From Ruminiclostridium josui JCM 17888 (GTDB lineage Bacteria; Bacillota; Clostridia; Acetivibrionales; DSM-1351): DNA of 64,000 nucleotides. The stretch is taken from NCBI RefSeq assembly GCF_000526495.1, contig NZ_JAGE01000001.1, forward strand, positions 3,170,001 through 3,234,000. The letters are read 5' to 3'. Positions within the stretch are counted from its first letter, which is position 1; each line of letters starts with the position of its first letter. Shown piece by piece: positions 10,283-19,481 of this stretch. A model generated the notes under the pieces. That model saw only the letters and a program-made list of their open reading frames with translations. It was not told where the DNA came from and searched no databases. The position numbers were made by a program, and so were the translations under genes.

Positions 10283-11083
10283 CTATGATATTTCCTTCAG
10301 CATGAATGGTGGAATGTACCCATTTGCTGAATGAGTCCTTTTACGGTTATAAAACAGTTCTATGTATTCAAAAACAGCCTTTTTAGCCTCAGCTCTGGTC
10401 TCAAAATTATAATCATTTAGCCATTCCATTTTAAGTTTGCCCCAAAAAGATTCCATAGGGGCATTATCATAACAATTGCCCTTTCTGCTCATACTGCATA
10501 CAAATCCATATCTTTTTAGCAGATTTTGATAGTCATTACTGGCGTATTGAATTCCCCGGTCAGAATGAATTATTAATCCTTCTTTAGCACCGGTTCTTCC
10601 AATTGCTTGATTCAGAGCAGCAGATACCAACTCCGTTCTCATATGGTTCGCCATAGCCCATCCTACAAGCCTACGTCCATAGAGGTCCATTACACCAGCA
10701 AGATAAAGCCAACCTTCTTTTGTAGGAATATACGTAATATCTGATACCCACTTCTGGTTAGGTCTACTGGCAGTAAATTCTCTATTAAGAATGTTATCTG
10801 CCACAGGAAGACTATGATTTGAGTACGTAGTCGCTTTATATTTCTTTGACACTTTGGAACGTATACCGTTTGCCTTCATTAACCTTGCAACACGGCCTTT
10901 ACTGGCTTTCTGATTTTCCGGAAGATTCTTTGTTATCTGAGGAGCACCATAAATTCCATGACTCTTTTTATGGATTTCTTTAATAGTTTCAAGGAGCTCT
11001 CTATTTGACTTGCTCCGATTACTTTCGCTACGTGAAAAATATGCATAATAACCGCTTCTTGATACTTGAAGGGCCTGACACAT
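10283..11083 (-). CDS. IS3-family transposase OrfB (integrase core)
   Basis: This is a 266-residue integrase-type DDE domain with an N-terminal HTH_21-like segment (CQALQVSRSGYYAYF). The D, D and E are in WVSDITYIPT, LIIHSDRGIQY and NAPMESFWGKLKMEW. The same frame stays open upstream of the ATG (reading NKFNFIYKHRFIFRIAK). This fits the usual expression as an OrfAB fusion by a -1 frameshift near the end of orfA rather than from an independent start. The catalytic core looks intact. Confidence 0.92.
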   Translation of the reverse strand: MCQALQVSRSGYYAYFSRSESNRSKSNRELLETIKEIHKKSHGIYGAPQITKNLPENQKASKGRVARLMKANGIRSKVSKKYKATTYSNHSLPVADNILNREFTASRPNQKWVSDITYIPTKEGWLYLAGVMDLYGRRLVGWAMANHMRTELVSAALNQAIGRTGAKEGLIIHSDRGIQYASNDYQNLLKRYGFVCSMSRKGNCYDNAPMESFWGKLKMEWLNDYNFETRAEAKKAVFEYIELFYNRKRTHSANGYIPPFMLKEIS

Positions 11084-11133
11084 CTTTGCAATCCGAAATA
11101 TGAAGCGGTGTTTATAGATAAAATTAAACTTGT

Positions 11134-11427
11134 TTATTTCTGATTTTTCGCAAAATAGGCCGCGGCTTTTTTTAATATTTCATTTTCCTCTTTAAGGTTA
11201 GCTAATTCCCTGCGTAATTTTCTTATTTCATCATCGTCAGGCTTAAGGTTACCACTGCCTGGAAAGGCACTTGAACCATCCTTTTCATAAGCGATTAACC
11301 AGTCTCTTACTGTTGAGTAGTGCACTCCAATTTCTTTTGCCATTAAGCTTGCTGTTGTTTCACCTGCCAATATTTTTTCAACGGTCTGTTCCTTGAATGC
11401 TTTATCAAACTTTTTTCTCTCAGCCAT
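11134..11427 (-). CDS. IS3-family transposase OrfA (helix-turn-helix)
   Basis: This 97-residue protein has an HTH_Tnp_1 domain in residues 1-55 (KKFDKAFKEQTVEKIL, then ASLMAKEIGVHYSTVRDWL). A leucine-rich coiled coil follows at 65-92 (IRKLRRELANLKEENEILKK), which mediates multimerisation in IS3 elements. The gene sits upstream of orfB in another frame, as expected. A ribosome binding site GGAGGGATT precedes the start. It binds the terminal repeats and supplies the N-terminus of the OrfAB transposase. Confidence 0.92.
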   Translation of the reverse strand: MAERKKFDKAFKEQTVEKILAGETTASLMAKEIGVHYSTVRDWLIAYEKDGSSAFPGSGNLKPDDDEIRKLRRELANLKEENEILKKAAAYFAKNQK

Positions 11428-11472
11428 TTGAATCCCTCCATGTTTTTATTATATAGGGATTCTTTGTGTCCA

Positions 11473-12452
11473 TCAAATCGGATTAAGGTCAGGGCATACC
11501 GTTTGAAACAGCAATAATTGAAAGATATCGCCGTCGGGAAAGTTCCGTTGAAGAAGCCTTGATTGAAATGTATCTGGCTGATGTATCGGTTCGCCGAGTA
11601 GAAGATATTACCGAGGCTCTTTGGGGAACTAAGGTATCTCCCGGAACAATAAGTGAACTAAATAAGAAAGCCTATGTACATATTGAAAACTGGCGAAACC
11701 GCTCTTTGCAAGGTGTTCAATACCCATATGTGTATGTAGATGGCATCTATCTGAAACGTAATTGGGGCGGTGAAAATGAAAATGTGTCTATTCTTGTGGC
11801 AATTGCTGTAAAACAGGAAGGCTACAGAGAGGTTATTGGTGCCAGATAAGGAATGAAGGAGGACAAGGCCAGTTGGAAGGAATTCTTTCAATGGCTTAAA
11901 GGTCGTGGGCTTAATGGTGTAAAACTTATTGTAGGTGATAAATGTTTAGGAATGTTAGAATCAGTTAACGAAGTGTTTCCTGAAGCTAAATATCAGCGTT
12001 GTACCGTTCATTATTACCGCAATATCTTTTCAGCTACACCACGATCAAAGATGAAGCTTGTAGCAAAAATGCTTAAAGCGATTCATGCACAAGAGAGCAA
12101 AGCAGCCGCCCGTGAAAAGGCCAAATTGGTGGCAGAAGAGCTAAAGTCCATGAAACTTAAAGAAGCAGCTAAAAAGTTGGAAGACGGCATTGAAGAAACT
12201 CTTGTTTATATGGATTTTCCTTATGAGCATTGGACAAAAATCCGCACAAACAATACAATCGAACGCCTCAACAGGGAGATTCGCCGCCGGACTAGAGTAG
12301 TTGGCACTTTCCCCGACGGAAATTCAGCCTTAATGCTAGTATGTGCTCGACTACGACACGTTGCAGGTACACAATGGGGTAGTAAAAAGTATATGAACAT
12401 GAAGCATTTAGAAAACATAGACTCTGATGAGTCCGATTTTATAGCAGGTTAA
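11473..12452 (+). pseudogene. IS256-type transposase, 3' fragment (nonsense mutation)
   Basis: This is the continuation of the transposase cut at 8778. The frame resumes with PFETAIIERYRRRESSVEEA and runs to the C-terminus at 12452. The expected GAA codon in GAREGMKED is TAA at 11847-11849, so a single-base nonsense change splits this part into two open frames (11559-11849 and 11853-12452) in the same phase. DDE motif regions are recognisable: YVYVDGIYLKRN, LIVGDKCLGM and NNTIERLNREI. The element cannot move without help. Confidence 0.8.
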
Positions 12453-12550
12453 CTTATTTCTACCATATGGCTGAATCTGAATTTACGAAAAATACTTGAC
12501 GGCACCTATTTTCATCCTATAAGGTAATATTTTGGCCTCTAATTTATGTT

Positions 12551-13822
12551 ATGATAAACGTTTATTCTAAAAATCTTGCAGATAATTACATTCTATTCTA
12601 TGAAAATGTACTTATGATTACCTTGATTCAGACTAGTGGGTCGATTCTACTACAATTAAGTGAATTCGTAGCTGTTATATCCATAATAGTGGTGCCCGCA
12701 ATTTTTATATACAAGAATAGTAAAAATACTGTTAGGGCAATATCAATTCCTATAGTTTCAATCATTTTATTTAATCTATCAGATAACATTATTAGCAATA
12801 TTTGCATTTCGGTTTTTGGTTTACATCTGGAGCAAATACGGCAAGACATGAAATTGTATTTTATTGTTGCCACTATTGATTTAATATTTATGTTCCTTAT
12901 ATCAAGGCTTTTAGCAGAGATAATTAATAAAAAAATAAAGTTGTCAATATTTGAAATTAGGGGGAAGATTGGATTACTTATAGTTGTTACCCTTATATTA
13001 ACTGCCATTGTCTTTTATACAAATATTATTTTTGGACCTGACCAGAGCGGAAAAACTATTATGGTAAAGGGCTTATTGTTTACTGCTTACTTTGTAATGC
13101 TTATTATTGTTGTGTACGTAGTTATAACGAGTATTAAAAGGGAGTTAGATTTAAGAAGCAAACAAATTCAATTTGATAGCCTTCAAGAGTATACGGGAAG
13201 TTTAGAAAAGCTATATACCGATATGAGAACTTTTAGACATGATTATATAAATATATTGTCTTCAATGATAGGGTATATAGAAAATAAGGATATAGAAAGT
13301 CTTGAAAGGTATTTTAATGATAAAATACTACCTTTGAGTAGAGGGATTGAGTCAAATAATTTCAAACTAGGTGCATTAAAGAATCTAAAAATACCTGAAA
13401 TTAAGGGAATTATTTCTTCTAAATTAATTAGAGCACAGGAACTAAACATAGATGTGCTTCTCGAAGTAGCAGAACCAATTTACAAGGTTAATATTGATAT
13501 TATAGATTTAAGCAGAATAGTAGGTATTCTGCTTGATAATGCTATTGAAGCTGCTGTAAATTGTGAAAAGCCATCTTTAAAGTTAGCGCTTATCAAAAAA
13601 GAAAATTCCGTGTTAATTGTTGTAATAAATAGCTTATTTGAAGAGGTTATGATACATAAAATATACGAAAAGGGGTTCTCGACTAAGGGATCTAACAGAG
13701 GAATAGGGTTATATAATTTAAAGCAAATTATAGAAGGATATAACAATATAACTATAGACACGTTGATAGAAAATGGAGAGTTTAAGCAACTTTTTGAGAT
13801 TGCAAATGTAGAAGGAGACTAA
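12551..13822 (+). CDS. AgrC/ComD-like GHKL sensor histidine kinase
   Basis: This is a 423-residue membrane sensor kinase. The N-terminal half has about six hydrophobic segments, as in peptide-sensing AgrC/ComD kinases. The cytoplasmic part has the histidine box FRHDYINILSSMIGYIE (probable phospho-acceptor His230). The ATPase domain has the N box ILLDNAIEAA and the G box FSTKGSNRGIGLYNLKQI. The start is uncertain: ATG 12551 has no good ribosome binding site, and ATG 12615 (MITLIQTSG) is an alternative. The gene begins only 50 bases after an IS256-type end, so its native promoter or N-terminus may be altered. It forms an operon with the response regulator 3 bases downstream. Confidence 0.85.
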   Translation: MINVYSKNLADNYILFYENVLMITLIQTSGSILLQLSEFVAVISIIVVPAIFIYKNSKNTVRAISIPIVSIILFNLSDNIISNICISVFGLHLEQIRQDMKLYFIVATIDLIFMFLISRLLAEIINKKIKLSIFEIRGKIGLLIVVTLILTAIVFYTNIIFGPDQSGKTIMVKGLLFTAYFVMLIIVVYVVITSIKRELDLRSKQIQFDSLQEYTGSLEKLYTDMRTFRHDYINILSSMIGYIENKDIESLERYFNDKILPLSRGIESNNFKLGALKNLKIPEIKGIISSKLIRAQELNIDVLLEVAEPIYKVNIDIIDLSRIVGILLDNAIEAAVNCEKPSLKLALIKKENSVLIVVINSLFEEVMIHKIYEKGFSTKGSNRGIGLYNLKQIIEGYNNITIDTLIENGEFKQLFEIANVEGD

Positions 13823-13825
13823 TAG

Positions 13826-14554
13826 ATGTTAAGCATATTTGTATGTGAAGATAATAATGAGCAAAGAGAAAAGTTTACAAAAATAATTCAAAATCTAATT
13901 CTAATTGAAAATTTTGATATGGAGTTAAAATTAAGTACTTCTAAGCCTGATGACATTTTGGACTATCTAGCGGAGAATGATGTTTCAGGACTGTATTTTT
14001 TGGACATAGACTTAAAGTCTTCGATTAACGGAATTGAACTAGCCTCAATGATAAGACAGTATGATCCCAGAGGTTTTATTGTGTTTATCACTACTCATTC
14101 AGAAATGAGTTATTTGACGTTTATATATAAAGTTGAAGCCATGGATTTTATAATTAAAGATAATTATAAAAATATAAAGGAGAGAATACATCAGTGCATA
14201 ATAGACGCAAATAAGAAATACTCTGCAAAAGTAACTGAACTTCAAAAAGTTTTCAGTATGAAGTCTGGTGATAAAATAATAAATATTGAGTACAGTAAAA
14301 TTTTATTTTTTGAGACATCACCTACGATACATAAAGTAATTATACATGCATTTGACAGGCAGATTGAGTTTTATGCAAAACTAAAGGATATTGAGAAAAA
14401 GCTAGATAATAGATTTTATAGATGTCATAAATCTTATATTGTTAATAAGGATAACATAAGAGAGATAGATTTAACTAACAGATGTATACATATGGTAAAT
14501 GGTCAGGAATGTCTGATATCTATAAGAATGCTAAAAGGCTTAGTAAAAGAATAG
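13826..14554 (+). CDS. AgrA-like LytTR response regulator
   Basis: This 242-residue response regulator has a receiver domain at about 1-120, with acidic pocket EDNNEQ at the N-terminus and phospho-acceptor Asp60 in YFLDIDL. A C-terminal LytTR DNA-binding domain lies at about 140-240 (KILFFETSPTIHKVII, then RFYRCHKSYIVNKDNI). It starts 3 bases after the kinase stop and has GAAGGAGA just upstream, so the two are co-expressed. LytTR regulators of this type usually control agr-like operons or exported peptides. No agrB protease or agrD peptide gene is recognisable nearby. Confidence 0.9.
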   Translation: MLSIFVCEDNNEQREKFTKIIQNLILIENFDMELKLSTSKPDDILDYLAENDVSGLYFLDIDLKSSINGIELASMIRQYDPRGFIVFITTHSEMSYLTFIYKVEAMDFIIKDNYKNIKERIHQCIIDANKKYSAKVTELQKVFSMKSGDKIINIEYSKILFFETSPTIHKVIIHAFDRQIEFYAKLKDIEKKLDNRFYRCHKSYIVNKDNIREIDLTNRCIHMVNGQECLISIRMLKGLVKE

Positions 14555-14577
14555 AGAATTTATGTTATTAGTGGACA

Positions 14578-14638
14578 ATAAAAGACAAACAAGAGCTAAT
14601 CACTTTAAAGCAGTGATTAGCTCTTGTTTGTCTTTTAT
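14578..14638 (+). terminator. Very long perfect terminator hairpin after the two-component operon
   Basis: The left arm 14578-14604 and right arm 14612-14638 are perfect 27-base complements (core ACAAACAAGAGCTAATCACT) around a 7-base loop. The stem base is AT-rich (ATAAAAGA/TCTTTTAT), giving a U-rich 3' side. It closes the kinase/regulator operon. Confidence 0.8.
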
Positions 14639-14723
14639 CGGTAATTTATATATCTGTCCTGAACGGTACTTGAGTTGACACTCCTCTGGGAAATATTAAG
14701 TTTTGTTTGGGGCACTGCCAATA

Positions 14724-14816
14724 GAGCCTGTGAAGAAAAGTCTGTAAAATCAGCTTTCTATGATAAAATCAAATTATCATAGGAGGCTATTTTTTATGGC
14801 AAGAAGGTAAGCGGTA
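14724..14816 (+). mobile_element. Solo 5' end of an IS256-family element
   Basis: GAGCCTGTGAAG, CTGTAAAATCAGCTTTCTAT and the ribosome binding site AGGAGGC followed by ATGGCAAGAAGG reproduce the transposase-start end of the IS256 element at 8818-10265 with scattered differences. The similarity stops where the IS66 element begins at 14817, and the rest of the IS256 element is not found on the other side. It is therefore a truncated relic. Confidence 0.75.
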
Positions 14817-14953
14817 AACCATGAGTACCTCGATAGATTCTGTTTAATATGAGATAATTCTTCCATGTTTTCACAAGCTACTTTAAAAAATTGTATAACT
14901 TTTTAAAGTTAGCTTGAAAAACTTTAATAAAGTTTTTCAAGGAGGTTTTATCA

Positions 14954-15319
14954 ATGGAGGCTAAAAAAGTACAACAGCAATATCTTCTTTCAAAATGGGC
15001 TGCTATTATTCAGGAATGCCGCGCTACCGGAATGTCTGTGAAGGATTGGTGCTTGGAAAACAATGTGAATACAGCTCAATTTTTTTACTGGCAGTGTAAA
15101 ATACGTAAGCAACTCTGTACATCGGTAGAAAATCTAGCAAATGATCCGTCAATCACTTTTGTACCTGTTCAGCTACCGAATTCCCATAATGAGCCCTTGC
15201 AAAAAGTTTCTTTTAACACAGAGCTGATTGTTAATGTGGGAGGATACCAATTACAAATTAATAATGATACTAACCCTAACTTACTAGAGACAGTACTGAA
15301 GGTACTCCAAAATGTTTAA
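14954..15319 (+). CDS. tnpA: IS66 accessory protein TnpA
   Basis: This 121-residue small IS66 orf has an N-terminal helix-turn-helix-like segment (WAAIIQECRATGMSVKDWCLENN). The conserved FFYWQCKIRK stretch around residues 40-50 is typical of IS66 OrfA/TnpA. The ribosome binding site AAGGAGG lies before ATG 14954. Its end overlaps the start of the tnpB frame by 8 bases, the usual coupled arrangement. It is intact, but the rest of the element is not. Confidence 0.85.
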   Translation: MEAKKVQQQYLLSKWAAIIQECRATGMSVKDWCLENNVNTAQFFYWQCKIRKQLCTSVENLANDPSITFVPVQLPNSHNEPLQKVSFNTELIVNVGGYQLQINNDTNPNLLETVLKVLQNV

Positions 15320-16904
15320 TGATGCTACTGGCTTTTACCAGATTTACTTAGCATGCGGCTATACCGATTTACGCCAAGGAATTGATGGCCTTGCCGGGAT
15401 GGTTCAAAATCAATTTCATTTGAATCCATTTCAAAATATCCTGTTTCTTTTCTGCGGAAGAAAAGCAACCAGGATAAAAGGTCTTCTATGGGAAGGTGAT
15501 GGTTTTGTACTACTATTCAAGCGTTTAGAAGGCGGAAGATTTCAATGGCCTCGCAGTGAAGCAGAAATGAAAGAAATCACACCTAAGCAATTTAGATGGC
15601 TAAAGCCATATAAGCGAAAAAAAGCAAAAGGAAAACGTAATGAGGACTTAAAAGACTTGCCTGTCAGTATCATTGAACATACTCTTAATGACGATGAGCT
15701 AAGAACAATTTTCGGAGACACATGGAAACGACTGCCTGATGAAGTGTACAAACATCTTCAATTTCACCCTGTTACATTTGAGGTGGAAGAGCATCATGTT
15801 GCAGTATATGCAGGAAAGGACAATCAAACCATTGTAAAGGCAAACCGCCCTGTTGATCTATTGCGTAACAGTATTGTAACGCCAACTCTGGCAGCTGGTA
15901 TACTAAATGGAAAATATATAAATGCTCTTCCTCTATACAGGTTGGAACAGGAGTTTAAGAGAAATGACATACATATATCCAGACAGGTAATGGCAAACTG
16001 GACAATACAATGTGCCGAGAGGTACCTGTCACTATTGTATGATAGAATGCATCAGGAACTCTATCAGTGCAGCGTATCACAGGCTGATGAGACACCGGTG
16101 ATTGTTTCAAAAGATGGACGATCTGCCGGTTCAAAAAGCTACATGTGGGTATATCGTACGGGCAAAATGTATGTTGCTCCGCTAATTATTCTGTATGATT
16201 ACCAGAAAACGCGTAAAGCTGATCATCCAAGAAAATTTCTCAAGGGATATAAAGGAACTATTGTTACTGACGGATACGAGGTATACCACAAACTTGAGAA
16301 AGAAGAACCAGACATAAAGATAGCAGGATGTTGGAGTCATGCCCGTCGTAGGTTTGCGGATGTTGTCAAGACAATGGACAAAGAAACCGCTAAAGATACA
16401 TTAGCATATGCAGCATTAAAACAAATAGCTTTGATATATAAAACAGATAATGATCTTTTGGGGCTATCTCCACAAGAGAGAGTTGTCAGACGTAAGCTTC
16501 TTGTAAAACCTCAAGTAGAAGCTTTCTTTGCATGGGTTAAAGAGCATAGAAGTGACGTTCCATCACAATCAGAAACAGGCAAAGGCTTTACCTATTGCCT
16601 AAATCAAGAAAAATATCTAAGAACATTTCTTGAAAATGGTTACGTACCTCTGGATAATAATGCTACAGAGGGAGCTATTCGAGGCTTCTGCATAGGAAAA
16701 AACAATGGAGCCTAGGCAAGTGCAATAATTTACAGTATTGCAGAAACAGCTAAGGCTAATAACTTAAAACCATACCATTACTTTAAGTATTTACTGCAGC
16801 AGATTCCCCAACATATGAGTGATAAGGATACATCCTTTATAGACAAGCTACTTCCGTGGTCAGAAGATTTACCGGAAGAATGCAAAAAAGCAACTCAAAG
16901 TTAG
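15312..16904 (+). pseudogene. IS66 TnpB-TnpC deletion fusion, broken transposase
   Basis: Residues 1-100 are IS66 TnpB (QIYLACGYTDLRQGIDGLAG, LLWEGDGFVLL, ITPKQFRWL). The frame then passes directly into the middle of TnpC at KAKGKRNEDLKDLP, so the end of tnpB and roughly the first 140 codons of tnpC are missing. The DDE parts VSQADETPVIV, GTIVTDGYEVYH and PLDNNATEGAIR are present. Near the end, about eight residues after GKNN are deleted and a TAG stop occurs at 16713-16715. Beyond it the same frame continues as ASAIIYSIAETAKANNLKPY to a normal end at 16904. The gene is inactive. Confidence 0.85.
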
Positions 16905-17098
16905 CAAAATTATATCCGCCGAAAGGCGGTATTTTTGTATAGGTACTGATGGTTTACCGCTTACGTAGGAAATAACTGAAGTGTTTTAAACTGCTTATTA
17001 TTTGATATTAAACGAATATTACGTAGATGAAAAGTATTTATACATATATGTTATATTTTCTATAGATTTATAAGTTTTTATTGTAAAGGAGTTAGTTT

Positions 17099-19276
17099 AT
17101 GACATCATATGATACGGAAGGAAATACGACACAAAGTGAAATTATGATGTACAACTACTTTAATTCAGAAATATTTAATGTAATAAGTGAGTTTGTTAAT
17201 GAATTAGCGGATATAGCTGATATAATAGAAGATAAAAAGGCGTTCTCGCTTTCTTTAATAAAAAACTATTATAAAATTAATTTACCTGAGACTCAAATAA
17301 ATGAGTATTTAACATTCGTAATGCAAGTAGTTAATATGACTGAAAAACATATTCATGACATATTAAGTAATATATTGCTTTTAGATGAAAAACTAAAGAT
17401 AGTTGATATACATTGTAGCCTAGTCAAAAGAAGTGCTGTAATAACTTTTTCTCACAATAGAAAAATAATATTCAGAAATAGTTCATTAAATGACGAGCAA
17501 ATTTTCAACAGTATAATTCGTTGGGTAAATTTTAAGGTAGATGAAAGATATCAATTATATATCAGGAAGATTATATCATATGGTTCCTATGGATTTTTAG
17601 AGTATATATCTTCTGAATGTGATAAACAGGATATTACTAATAGTTTTTTTTGCATAGGCCAGCTTTTATCATTGATATATATACTCAATTGTAAAAATTT
17701 CCAAGAAGGAAAACTTCTGAAACTATCAAGGTTACCAGTGTTGACCAATTTAGAAGGACTATTTTCTATATCTGAAAGAAAGTTGAATTTCGCCCCTTCA
17801 TCGAAGAATATAGCACAGAAAATTATAGATTCTTCGGTATATAATTTATGCATTATACCTAAACGACACAGATATTTAGCTAAGCTAAATATCTCATCAA
17901 TAAAATTAGGGTTTCAGTATATATACAAAATAATAACAAATAGTAAAATGGAGTTTATAGACTTTTTAAATGAATTATTTGATAAGGATTCACCATACTT
18001 AGCCGCAGTAAGTACAAACGTATATAATTTAAATATGAATGATTTAAATAGGCAGCTATATTTTTTGGATTATCAATTTAATATAAAACAAAACTATAAA
18101 TCCACCACTAAATTTTCTGATAATAGGGCTCCAAATAAAATAAATTTAAATTATTATCTAGAGCTTGCGGTTAAGCTAGGCAACAATATTATACAGAATA
18201 GTATCATAGGGGTTATTAATAATAATACAAGTAGAACATGGATTAACACAGTTGAGTGTGGAGATAAGATAATAATCTCACCAGAATGTAAAAACCTATA
18301 TGAGGGTAATAGCGGGATTGCACTCTTTTTATTAAATTTGGGTGTAACTACAAAAAAAGATTATTTTATAAATACAGCAATAGAAGCTATGCGTGAATCT
18401 ATATCGAATATAAGTACATTATTTAGATGTAGTTCAATAGAACTTGGCGCATTTAATGGGATTTGTGGGGAGATTTATACTCTTTCTAAAATATACTCGA
18501 TAACAAAAGATGAGAATGTAAAAAAAGCTGTTAAATTGGGACTTTTATATGTTAAATCAGCAATTGTAAATCAAAAGGATATTAGTCTCTTTAGTGGTCT
18601 TTCCGGAGTTTTGGCTGTAATTCTGGCTATCTATAAAAATAAACATTTTTCTGATATTAAGGTTAATTTATTAGCCATTGCTGAATTAGCGTATAAAAAT
18701 ATACTAGTTAATATGGACACAATAAGTACCACACCGGGATATTATCACGGTATTAATGGGGTAATAATAGTTCTTATTAATTTATTAAATTTAATCGGAG
18801 ATACAGCAATAAAGTCAGTTATTGAAGAATTATTAAAAATAGAAAGAAATTTTAAATTTGACAAAAGATTTAGTAATAAAACTATGTTAGAAGTTGAACA
18901 TATTGGTATTCTTCTTAGCAGAGTTTTTCTTAAGCAATATGGTTATGATGATAATTTAATAGATATAGAAATAGACAAAGCTTTGGCATGGACAATTAAA
19001 AAAGGGTTTGGAAATAGTCCTTTCTATTATAACGGTGACATAGGAGCCCTTGAAGTATTGGAATACACGGCTAAAGTATTAAAGGATGAAGTGTTGAGAA
19101 ATAGGTGCAATAATACTTTTGCTAATTTGGTAGAAAACACTATAGGGCCTAATACTAATGACGAAAATAAGCTTTGGAGTTTATCAATGTCTTTGATGAA
19201 AGGAATTTCTGGATACGGCCACATGCTTCTTAGAAAGTGCAGTGAGAATATCCCTAATATAGTATTGCTTGAGTAA
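17099..19276 (+). CDS. LanM-like lanthionine synthetase homologue lacking catalytic residues
   Basis: The 725 residues align in order with class II lanthipeptide synthetases: the DUF4135 dehydratase part at about 60-330, then a LanC-like part at about 405-715 (LYEGNSGIALFLLNLG, YYHGINGVIIVL, LMKGISGYGHMLLR). The kinase-like residues of LanM (D, H, N in DxHxEN, and D 17 residues after the first) are Asn200, Gln202, Lys205 and Asn217 here. The LanC zinc ligands are also lost: the WCxG Cys is Glu598, and the Cys-His pair is Tyr644-Asn645. LanM proteins usually have 900-1100 residues. The frame is intact with AAGGAG before the ATG, so it may have been kept for a non-catalytic role. No precursor peptide gene was seen. 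Confidence 0.8.
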   Translation: MTSYDTEGNTTQSEIMMYNYFNSEIFNVISEFVNELADIADIIEDKKAFSLSLIKNYYKINLPETQINEYLTFVMQVVNMTEKHIHDILSNILLLDEKLKIVDIHCSLVKRSAVITFSHNRKIIFRNSSLNDEQIFNSIIRWVNFKVDERYQLYIRKIISYGSYGFLEYISSECDKQDITNSFFCIGQLLSLIYILNCKNFQEGKLLKLSRLPVLTNLEGLFSISERKLNFAPSSKNIAQKIIDSSVYNLCIIPKRHRYLAKLNISSIKLGFQYIYKIITNSKMEFIDFLNELFDKDSPYLAAVSTNVYNLNMNDLNRQLYFLDYQFNIKQNYKSTTKFSDNRAPNKINLNYYLELAVKLGNNIIQNSIIGVINNNTSRTWINTVECGDKIIISPECKNLYEGNSGIALFLLNLGVTTKKDYFINTAIEAMRESISNISTLFRCSSIELGAFNGICGEIYTLSKIYSITKDENVKKAVKLGLLYVKSAIVNQKDISLFSGLSGVLAVILAIYKNKHFSDIKVNLLAIAELAYKNILVNMDTISTTPGYYHGINGVIIVLINLLNLIGDTAIKSVIEELLKIERNFKFDKRFSNKTMLEVEHIGILLSRVFLKQYGYDDNLIDIEIDKALAWTIKKGFGNSPFYYNGDIGALEVLEYTAKVLKDEVLRNRCNNTFANLVENTIGPNTNDENKLWSLSMSLMKGISGYGHMLLRKCSENIPNIVLLE

Positions 19277-19288
19277 GAGAGAGAACGT

Positions 19289-19378
19289 ATGTTGTTTTAT
19301 TTAGGTAAGATCATGTTTACTCAACTAAAGGAGATATGGAAAAGCATAGATAGAGAATATTTACCTCTGATGACTTAA
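19289..19378 (+). CDS. Possible 29-residue peptide downstream of the LanM-like gene
   Basis: ATG at 19289 opens a 29-codon frame 12 bases after the LanM-like stop, encoding a short charged peptide with FTQLKEIWKSIDREYLPLM. The upstream AGAGAGAGA is only a weak ribosome binding site. It has no Cys, so it is not an obvious lanthipeptide precursor. It could be the start of a lost downstream gene or chance. No family is recognised. Confidence 0.2.
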   Translation: MLFYLGKIMFTQLKEIWKSIDREYLPLMT

Positions 19379-19481
19379 AATGAATAATTTCAAATTTCTA
19401 TTTTATTTTATATCACATTGATATAAAATGGAAAAGTTAGGACATATTTGTGATGATTATTTCATTGGGGAGGAAAGAGAA

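Larger units (their letters stand above)
8784..11472 (-). mobile_element. IS3-family element inserted in the IS256-type element, itself interrupted
   Basis: The left end TAGACAGCAAGAATCACTAT (8784 on) matches the reversed right end TGGACACAAAGAATCCCTAT (ending 11472) at 16 of 20 positions, so these are its terminal repeats. The transposase genes orfA and orfB are on the minus strand. A second IS256 element (8818-10265) has landed 34 bases inside the left end, downstream of orfB, so the IS3 coding region was not broken. TCAA occurs at 8775-8778 and 11473-11476 and may be the target duplication, but this leaves five unexplained bases on the left. Confidence 0.75.
8428..12500 (+). mobile_element. 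Interrupted IS256-type (mutator) element, outer shell of a nested insertion
   Basis: The left end around 8430-8455 contains TTTTCGCAAATTCA and the right end around 12475-12500 contains, reversed, TTTTCGTAAATTCA. These are imperfect terminal inverted repeats. The transposase gene between them is split: its 5' part lies at 8527-8778 and its 3' part at 11473-12452, with an IS3 element (8784-11472) in between. The exact outer limits are uncertain by about 10 bases. Confidence 0.7.
14817..16964 (+). mobile_element. Degenerate IS66-family element
   Basis: The terminal inverted repeats are GTAAGCGGTAAACCATGAGT at the left and, reversed, GTAAGCGGTAAACCATCAGT at the right end (16964). This is followed inside by matching ACCT. 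The interior keeps the tnpA gene and a deletion-fused tnpB-tnpC with a stop codon. No matching 8-base flanking duplication is visible, so a flank may have been deleted. Confidence 0.88.

Noticed and set aside
16965-17098. Lanthipeptide precursor gene next to the LanM-like protein
   Set aside because: No short frame with a Ser/Thr/Cys-rich core lies here or just downstream of the LanM-like gene.
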